DNA of 10,487 nucleotides from an uncultured Veillonella sp. (GTDB lineage Bacteria; Bacillota; Negativicutes; Veillonellales; Veillonellaceae): NCBI GenBank assembly GCA_900552715.1, contig USAV01000068.1, forward strand, positions 1 to 10,487, read 5' to 3'. The number at the start of each line of letters is the position of its first letter. The first letter of the stretch is position 1. Below are positions 5,554 to 10,487 of this stretch, piece by piece. The notes under the pieces are model-generated. The model saw nothing but the letters and a program-made list of their open reading frames with translations, made no database searches and was not told where the DNA came from. A program made the position numbers and the translations under genes.

Positions 5554-5559
5554 AGTAGG

Positions 5560-5682
5560 GCAGTAGTCAATGGAGGAGCTTGCGACGACAGGGACACTGC
5601 ATCACTTTGTTCCGAACGTAAAATTTTCTAGGCTACAACGTAGCCTAAAGAAAATTCACAGTGAGGAACTGTACTCTGGTGC
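5560..5682 (+). other. Hairpin-rich region after dnaN (possible structured RNA or 3' UTR)
   Basis: Several stems fit together. GCAGT (5560-5564) pairs with ACTGC (5596-5600). AATTTTCT-AGGCTAC (5622-5636) pairs with GTAGCCT (5640-5646) and AGAAAATT (5649-5656), a 15-bp stem with a 3-base loop and a 2-base bulge. ACAGT-GAGGA-ACTGT (5658-5672) is exact. Alternatives include GTTCC (5609-5613) with GGAAC (5665-5669) and GCATC (5599-5603) with GGTGC (5678-5682). There is no reading frame of note and no clean T-run, so it is not a simple terminator. I do not recognise a known RNA family. Confidence 0.45.
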
Positions 5683-5726
5683 TAAATAATTAAAAATCTT
5701 AGATATTGATGTCTATTATTAGTTAA

Positions 5727-5755
5727 TTGATAAACATATCAATAGTTTGTATATT
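5727..5755 (+). promoter_or_regulatory. Probable promoter of the rlbA-recF-gyrB operon
   Basis: TTGATA (5727-5732) and TATATT (5750-5755), each one base off consensus, are 17 bases apart. The -35 lies inside an exact inverted repeat, ATTGATA-AACA-TATCAAT (5726-5743), which could be an operator. The site is about 100 bp before the rlbA start. The surrounding DNA is AT-rich, so chance hexamers are a risk. Confidence 0.5.
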
Positions 5756-5780
5756 TTTATGAATTAATATACATATTTTT

Positions 5781-5817
5781 ATTAGGTAATGATGATTAAA
5801 AGTCATCGTTACCTAAT
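5781..5817 (+). repeat. 15-bp hairpin in the rlbA leader
   Basis: ATTAGGTAATGATGA (5781-5795) pairs with TCATCGTTACCTAAT (5803-5817) around a seven-base loop. The single mismatch becomes a G-U pair in RNA. It lies between the probable promoter and rlbA, ending 39 bases before the start codon, and has no following T-run. It may be an mRNA-stability or attenuation element. Confidence 0.55.
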
Positions 5818-5856
5818 TCCCATATAGTTATAAATTGTCCACTATAGGAGGACGTT

Positions 5857-6090
5857 ATGAAAGAGCAACAGCAGGTACCCATTCATACGGAGTACATTCA
5901 AATTGATCAGTTGTTGAAGTTAGAAGGCATCATCGAAACAGGTGGTCAAATTAAATCCTTTATCGATGAAGGTATTCTTACTTTGAATGGTCAAGTTGTC
6001 ACAGAGAAACGCAAGAAATGCCGCGTTGGCGATGTGATTTCTTGCGAAGGTCTCGATGTAGATCTCGTAATTACTCAAGAGGAGGCTTAA
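5857..6090 (+). CDS. rlbA: S4-domain RNA-binding protein YaaA/RlbA
   Basis: The 77-residue protein is the small S4-domain protein found between dnaN and recF in Firmicutes (YaaA, named RlbA in Bacillus subtilis), thought to bind ribosomal RNA. The S4 alpha-L motif spans most of the protein: IQIDQLLKLEGIIETGGQIK, then SFIDEGILTLNGQVVTEKRK with the GxxxxNG.V turn, then KCRVGDVISCEG. AGGAGG lies 5 bases before the ATG. It opens the rightward operon: its last codons include the ribosome binding site of recF and the two genes are only 3 bases apart, so they are probably translationally linked. The family is certain; the cellular role is poorly known. Confidence 0.93.
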   Translation: MKEQQQVPIHTEYIQIDQLLKLEGIIETGGQIKSFIDEGILTLNGQVVTEKRKKCRVGDVISCEGLDVDLVITQEEA

Positions 6091-6093
6091 TCG

Positions 6094-7194
6094 GTGAGAA
6101 TTGACTCACTGCAATTATTCCAGTTTCGTAATTACAAGGATGTAACGATTCAATTTAATCCGGAGATTATCGTTTTGCATGGCACTAATGGGGCTGGTAA
6201 GACGAATATCCTCGAATCTATCTATGTTGGTACCATTGGTAAAAGCCATCGGACCAACGATACTTCAGATATGCTCATGTTCAATGCTGAGGAAGCTGGC
6301 ATTATAGTCAAGTTCGAGAAAAAGGATACGCCACAAAAAGTAAATATTAAGTTATTTCGCCAAGGTCCTAAGGATATTCGCTTAAACGATACTAAAATAT
6401 CTCAAAAAGAACTGATTGGTACATTAAATACAGTTATATTCTGTCCTGAAGATTTACAACTTATCAAGGGAACACCGTCTGGACGTAGACGTTTCCTCGA
6501 TATGGAAATTTCTCAGACGAGCGCTACGTACTATCATCAGTTGATGCAGTATAATCGGTTATTACAGCAGCGCAATGCGATTCTTAAAGAATATAGAGGG
6601 AAGCAAAACATTCCTCTTGAAGAATGGGATTTGCAATTAGCAGATATGGCGAGCTTTATCGTAAAGAAACGGTTAGAAAGCTTGAAGAAAATTAACCTTC
6701 TCATCGACTTGATGAACCGTAAATTGACCGGTGGTCTAGAGAATTTAACCATCGGTTATGAACAGCCTTACATGGACAATGGTTCATTAGAATATACAAA
6801 AGAAGGCTTTTACGAGCGCATCAAGACAGCGTTGCCGCAGGATCGTCATCGGATGACCACCAGCGTAGGTCCTCACCGCGATGATTTACGATTCTTCTCT
6901 GATGCGATGGATTTAAAGAAATTTGGATCCCAAGGACAGCAACGAACTGCTGTATTGTCCTTAAAGTTGAGCGAGCTTGAGTTTATCAAGTCCGAGGTTG
7001 GGGAATATCCAGTTCTATTATTGGATGATGTATTGAGCGAACTTGATGAGTCGAGACGAGCGAATTTATTGCAGTTTATTCATAAACGTATTCAAACATT
7101 TATTACCACAACAGATATTCACGATTTTAAAGATTTGAAATCTGTTCAATTTATTTCTTGTGAAGGGGGAAAGGTTCAGTATGGACAGCCTTGA
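6094..7194 (+). CDS. recF: DNA replication and repair protein RecF
   Basis: RecF is an SMC-like ABC ATPase that, with RecO and RecR, loads RecA at single-strand gaps. The 366 residues begin with the family N-terminus (MRIDSLQLFQFRNYKDVTIQ). They hold Walker A GTNGAGKT (30-37), the segment VIFCPEDLQLIKGTPSGRRR (114-133), TSVGPHRDDL (256-265), the ABC signature region GSQGQQRTA (278-286) and Walker B VLLLDDVLSELD (307-318). Length is normal and all ATPase motifs are intact. The start is GTG at 6094, with GGAGG 8 bases upstream inside rlbA. The 3' end overlaps the next gene by 14 bases. Confidence 0.97.
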   Translation: MRIDSLQLFQFRNYKDVTIQFNPEIIVLHGTNGAGKTNILESIYVGTIGKSHRTNDTSDMLMFNAEEAGIIVKFEKKDTPQKVNIKLFRQGPKDIRLNDTKISQKELIGTLNTVIFCPEDLQLIKGTPSGRRRFLDMEISQTSATYYHQLMQYNRLLQQRNAILKEYRGKQNIPLEEWDLQLADMASFIVKKRLESLKKINLLIDLMNRKLTGGLENLTIGYEQPYMDNGSLEYTKEGFYERIKTALPQDRHRMTTSVGPHRDDLRFFSDAMDLKKFGSQGQQRTAVLSLKLSELEFIKSEVGEYPVLLLDDVLSELDESRRANLLQFIHKRIQTFITTTDIHDFKDLKSVQFISCEGGKVQYGQP

Positions 7195-8083
7195 TCTTTG
7201 TTTACCAAAGGCCTTATCAAAACTGAATTTACTGGAACAATATAAATTAAATACCCTCGTTCACAAGTGGCGTGATGTAGTGGGCGATGTCATTGCAGAT
7301 CATACTAAAATTGTATCTATCAAGCCTCCAGACATGGTTATCAGTGCAGATAACTCCATGTGGATGCAGGAATTACAGATGCAAAAACGACGTATCATCG
7401 AATCTATCAACAAGTATTACCATCAAGAGGTCATCAAAGATATTCGCTTCATTATGAAACGTCAGAGCTATGTAAAAGCTAATACTGATACATCGATTTC
7501 ACTGCCAGATGAACAGATGATTACAAAACGTATTAATTTCGCAGACATCGTGCTTTCAAAAGAAGACGTAGAAGCCATCGATAAATCCTTAGAACAGACG
7601 GATAACGAAGAATTGCGAGCTGCTTTCAGAAAAGTACAAATTACGGCTCGAAAGCGTGAAATCTATTTAGAGCAGCATGGTTATCATCGTTGTGGTCGAT
7701 GTGGCATGCATATGCAATCTAAACGGGATATCTGTCCTACTTGTGAATATGAGTTACATCGCATTCACATTAAGGAGATTAAGTCTGTTATTCGAAAATA
7801 TCCGTACTTTAAATACAGCGACTGTCAGCAATTTATACAGTGTACCTTCCCAGATTTTGCAGAAGCGATGCGGGAATCCATATACTTTTACCTAGATAAA
7901 ATTTACAAAGGATCTATCAATCGCCGTCATATGTATATGGTGGCCATGCTCATTACCCATAAAAAGCCTGATGAGCTAACAGATCAGCATGTTATTAATT
8001 TATGTAACAAATATCGGTCTAAGTTCCTTGCTGAAGAAGAACAGCGCAAAATTGATGCCCTTAATGGGACATTAGAAAAGTAG
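7181..8083 (+). CDS. DUF721/DciA-like protein with C-terminal zinc ribbon
   Basis: The first 95 or so residues resemble DUF721, the family of the helicase loader DciA. The segment LVHKWRDVVGDVIADHTKI (26-44), the strand DMVISADNSMWMQELQMQK (51-69) and the helix RRIIESINKYY show the pattern. After a charged linker there is a zinc-ribbon motif, C171-x2-C174 and C185-x2-C188, followed by a predicted helical, basic tail of about 100 residues that I do not recognise. At 300 residues it is about twice the length of many DciA proteins. An upstream in-frame GTG (7160) would add seven residues, but ATG 7181 has GGGGGAAAGG 6 bases before it and is preferred. It overlaps recF by 14 bases, suggesting translational coupling. 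A helicase-loading role is inference from family and context. Confidence 0.8.
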   Translation: MDSLDLCLPKALSKLNLLEQYKLNTLVHKWRDVVGDVIADHTKIVSIKPPDMVISADNSMWMQELQMQKRRIIESINKYYHQEVIKDIRFIMKRQSYVKANTDTSISLPDEQMITKRINFADIVLSKEDVEAIDKSLEQTDNEELRAAFRKVQITARKREIYLEQHGYHRCGRCGMHMQSKRDICPTCEYELHRIHIKEIKSVIRKYPYFKYSDCQQFIQCTFPDFAEAMRESIYFYLDKIYKGSINRRHMYMVAMLITHKKPDELTDQHVINLCNKYRSKFLAEEEQRKIDALNGTLEK

Positions 8084-8096
8084 AGGGGGCATTCCT

Positions 8097-8345
8097 ATGT
8101 ACGTTCATATTGGGGATACCGTTTCCGTGCCTATTGAATCCATCATCACTATGGTGCACGCCAAGGGCGGAAAGTCCCATAAAAGTCCTATTCATCACTA
8201 TGAAATGCTAGAGTATATCGCCATGGTACCAGAGGAGCAAATCAAGACTTATGTGGTCACTGATGATTGCGTTTATGGATCTGGTATTAGCATTAAGACT
8301 TTAATGAGACGAATTGATGAGTTTTATAGTATAATAAAGAGATAA
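8097..8345 (+). CDS. remB: RemB-like (YaaB, DUF370) regulatory protein
   Basis: The 82-residue protein matches the small RemA/RemB (DUF370) family in its start (MYVHIGDTVSVPIESIITMV), its length and its place between recF and gyrB, where Bacillus subtilis has yaaB/remB. Relatives are DNA-binding regulators of extracellular matrix genes and, for RemA, osmoprotection genes. Whether this copy regulates matrix or biofilm genes here is unknown. AGGGGG lies 7 bases before the ATG, and the gene begins 13 bp after the DUF721 gene, so it belongs to the same operon. The end of the protein (IKTLMRRIDEFYSIIKR) is basic. Confidence 0.85.
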   Translation: MYVHIGDTVSVPIESIITMVHAKGGKSHKSPIHHYEMLEYIAMVPEEQIKTYVVTDDCVYGSGISIKTLMRRIDEFYSIIKR

Positions 8346-8353
8346 GATTTATT

Positions 8354-8390
8354 CTGTACATGTGTTGTACCAAATTTCAATCCAGTACAG
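8354..8390 (+). repeat. Inverted repeat in the gyrB leader
   Basis: CTGTAC (8354-8359) and GTACAG (8385-8390) are exact inverted 6-mers in the 75-bp remB-gyrB gap, with another GTAC between them. The right arm ends 16 bases before the gyrB ribosome binding site. It could be a small leader hairpin or an operator; the arms are short and chance is possible. Confidence 0.3.
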
Positions 8391-8420
8391 TGTGATAGAT
8401 TGTTAGGAGGAGTTTGTTTC

Positions 8421-10322
8421 ATGCCTGAAGAAAATTATGGCGCTCAGAATATACAGGTTCTTGAGGGTCTTGACGCGGTACGTAAACGTCCTGGTATGTA
8501 CATTGGTAGTACGTCCATTCGCGGTTTACATCACCTCGTTTATGAAGTAGTAGATAACTCTGTAGATGAAGCGCTTGCAGGTTATGCTACACATATCGAA
8601 GTATCCATCAATGAAGATAACAGCATCACTGTTGTCGATGATGGTCGTGGTATCCCTACAGGGATGCATGAATCTGGTATGTCTGCGGTAGAGTTAGTAT
8701 TAACAAAATTGCATGCTGGCGGTAAATTCGGCGGTGGCGGCTACAAGGTTTCTGGTGGTCTTCACGGCGTAGGTATTTCCGTAGTAAATGCGTTGAGTGA
8801 ATGGACTAAGGTTCAAGTTGCTCAAAACGGTATCATTCAAGAGATTACATTCGCTCGTGGTCATAAGACTTCCGAGTTACATGAAATCGGCAAAGCAGAA
8901 GGTACTGGTACTACAGTTATCTTCAAGCCAGATGCTGAAATCTTTGAAACTACAGTATTCAACTTTGATACATTGAAAATTCGTTTACAAGAATTGGCAT
9001 TCCTTAATAAAGGTCTTCGCATTACATTGAGCGATTTGCGCCAAGAGGAACCTCGTGTTGAAAGCTTCCACTACGAAGGTGGTTTGAGTTCTTTCATTAC
9101 CTTCTTGAACGAAAATAAAGAAGTAGTAAATCCAACTGTAATTTACATTGAAAATACAAAAGACGATGTAGTTGTAGACGTAGCATTGCAATATAACGAT
9201 AGCTACAGCGAAAACTTATTGTCCTTCGTAAATAACATCAATACCATTGACGGTGGTACTCACCTTTCTGGTTTCCGTGCTGCCTTGACTCGTACCCTCA
9301 ATGATTATGGCCGTAAAGCTGGCTTGATCAAGGAAAATGAGTCCAACCTTTCCGGTGAAGACGTACGTGAAGGTTTGACAGCTGTTGTATCTGTAAAAGT
9401 ATTGGAACCTCAATTTGAAGGCCAAACAAAAACTAAACTTGGCAATAGCGAAGTTAAAGGTATTACAGATGTTATCGTATCTGAAGGTCTTAGAACATTC
9501 TTCGAAGAACATCCGCAAGATGCGAAGAAAATCATCGAAAAAGCAACGATGGCAAGCCGTGCTCGTGAGGCAGCTCGTAAAGCTCGCGACTTAACTCGCC
9601 GTAAAAATGCTTTAGAGGTATCTAGCCTTCCTGGTAAATTGGCAGATTGCTCCGAAAAAGATACATCTATGACTGAAATTTATCTAGTCGAAGGTGACTC
9701 TGCGGGCGGTTCTGCAAAACAAGGTCGCGACCGTCGTTACCAAGCGATTTTGCCTTTACGTGGTAAGATCCTTAACGTAGAAAAGGCACGCCTTGATAAG
9801 ATTTTAGCTAATAACGAAATTCGCTCCATGATTACTGCTTTTGGTACTGGTATTGGGGAAGAATTCGATATTACAAAATCCCGTTACAACAAGATTATTA
9901 TTATGACCGATGCGGACGTTGACGGCGCTCATATCCGTACCTTGTTATTAACATTCTTCTACCGCTATATGAAACCATTGGTAGAGGAAGGTCATATCTA
10001 CATTGCTCAACCACCGTTGTACCAAATCAAGAAGGGTAAATCCCACTGGTATGTATACTCTGATGCAGAGCTTACAGCTAAGCTTGATGAAGTAGGCCGC
10101 GATGGCATTACAATCCAACGTTACAAAGGTTTAGGTGAAATGAACCCTGAACAATTATGGGAAACTACAATGAACCCTGAAAACCGTACGATTTTACAAG
10201 TTAGCTTAGAGGATTCCATCGAAGCTGATAAAATCTTTACAGTTCTTATGGGCGATAAGGTAGAACCTCGTCGTAAATTTATTGAAGATAACGCAAAATA
10301 TGTGCGTAATCTAGATTTATAA
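8421..10322 (+). CDS. gyrB: DNA gyrase subunit B
   Basis: GyrB is the ATPase subunit of gyrase, which adds negative supercoils ahead of forks and at oriC. The 633 residues show the GHKL ATPase motifs EVVDNSVDEALAG (42-54, catalytic Glu42 and Asn46), VVDDGRGIP (71-79, Asp73) and GGLHGVGISVVNALS (112-126). The transducer domain follows. Next comes TOPRIM with VEGDSAGGSAKQGRDRRYQA (423-442), PLRGKILNVEKA and MTDADVDGAH (495-504, Asp497/499/501 for magnesium). The C-terminal QRYKGLGEMNPEQLWETTM (566-584) is typical of GyrB. Length is normal and lacks the extra insert of proteobacterial GyrB. The frame extends to TTG 8400, but ATG 8421 with GGAGGAG 8 bases upstream is clearly the start. The resistance-associated Asp426 and Lys449 region looks wild type. 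Confidence 0.98.
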   Translation: MPEENYGAQNIQVLEGLDAVRKRPGMYIGSTSIRGLHHLVYEVVDNSVDEALAGYATHIEVSINEDNSITVVDDGRGIPTGMHESGMSAVELVLTKLHAGGKFGGGGYKVSGGLHGVGISVVNALSEWTKVQVAQNGIIQEITFARGHKTSELHEIGKAEGTGTTVIFKPDAEIFETTVFNFDTLKIRLQELAFLNKGLRITLSDLRQEEPRVESFHYEGGLSSFITFLNENKEVVNPTVIYIENTKDDVVVDVALQYNDSYSENLLSFVNNINTIDGGTHLSGFRAALTRTLNDYGRKAGLIKENESNLSGEDVREGLTAVVSVKVLEPQFEGQTKTKLGNSEVKGITDVIVSEGLRTFFEEHPQDAKKIIEKATMASRAREAARKARDLTRRKNALEVSSLPGKLADCSEKDTSMTEIYLVEGDSAGGSAKQGRDRRYQAILPLRGKILNVEKARLDKILANNEIRSMITAFGTGIGEEFDITKSRYNKIIIMTDADVDGAHIRTLLLTFFYRYMKPLVEEGHIYIAQPPLYQIKKGKSHWYVYSDAELTAKLDEVGRDGITIQRYKGLGEMNPEQLWETTMNPENRTILQVSLEDSIEADKIFTVLMGDKVEPRRKFIEDNAKYVRNLDL

Positions 10323-10332
10323 GAGGTGACCC

Positions 10333-10487
10333 ATGGCTGAAAATCAAAATAATAATGTAGAGTTTACCTCTAATAAAGATCAACATTTAAAACGTTCCCT
10401 AAAAGCGCGTCATATGAATATGATCGCTTTAGGTGGCGCTATCGGTACTGGCTTATTCGTAGCTGGTGGTGAAGTAGTAAGTACAGC
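10333..10487 (+). CDS. Amino-acid permease (APC family), 5' part only
   Basis: The first 51 codons are present and the gene runs off the right edge. After a polar N-terminus (MAENQNNNVEFTSNKDQ) comes LKRSLKARHMNMIALGGAIG, then TGLFVAGGEVVSTA. This is the start of transmembrane helix 1 of amino-acid/polyamine/organocation transporters, including the substrate-binding G-x-G-x-x-G region (GGAIGTGLF). GAGGTG lies 4 bases before the ATG. It begins 10 bp after gyrB on the same strand, so it may be read from the gyrB operon. The substrate cannot be told from this fragment. Confidence 0.88.
   Translation, partial: MAENQNNNVEFTSNKDQHLKRSLKARHMNMIALGGAIGTGLFVAGGEVVST

Noticed and set aside
8330..8335. 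TATAAT near the end of remB as a gyrB promoter
   Set aside because: The -10 is perfect but no -35 lies at 16-18 bases, and no TG extension is present.

Overview
The window is the replication-origin neighbourhood of a low-GC Firmicute chromosome. Its best match in gene content and protein style is the Negativicutes, probably Veillonella. That assignment rests on recognition of gene order (rpmH-rnpA-yidD-yidC diverging from dnaA-dnaN-yaaA/rlbA-recF-DUF721-remB-gyrB) and protein sequences, not on a database search.

Left part, minus strand (1-1388): a leftward operon reads rpmH (L34), rnpA (RNase P protein), yidD and the 5' part of yidC. It starts from a perfect consensus sigma-A promoter at 1360-1388. 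Intrinsic-terminator hairpins lie between rpmH and rnpA and between rnpA and yidD, so ribosomal-protein output is probably set higher than that of the membrane-insertion genes.

Intergenic part (1389-2455): over 1 kb without a gene, unusually rich in inverted repeats. Two sets of concentric inverted repeats (1401-1633 and 1871-2177) and one smaller hairpin (1789-1864) each carry the same roughly 19-base core in the loop, while the stems differ or only partly agree. The right-hand outermost arm overlaps the probable dnaA promoter (2158-2186). An array of DnaA boxes then runs to the dnaA start, the last six at a regular 21-22 bp.

Origin (2143-4440): dnaA is flanked by two DnaA-box clusters, a bipartite oriC like that of Bacillus subtilis. 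The downstream cluster begins inside the dnaA stop codon, has four boxes about 12 bp apart, and leads to a GC cluster, six DnaA-trios and an AT-rich stretch ending at dnaN. This is the expected unwinding site.

Right part, plus strand (4441-10487): dnaN (beta clamp), a hairpin-rich gap with a likely promoter, then a tight operon of rlbA/yaaA (S4 domain), recF, a DUF721/DciA-like protein carrying a zinc ribbon, remB and gyrB. The start of an amino-acid permease follows gyrB by 10 bp. Together the genes supply initiation (DnaA), processivity (DnaN), possible helicase loading (DciA-like), gap repair (RecF) and supercoiling (GyrB). The leftward operon links translation, tRNA processing and membrane-protein insertion to the origin.
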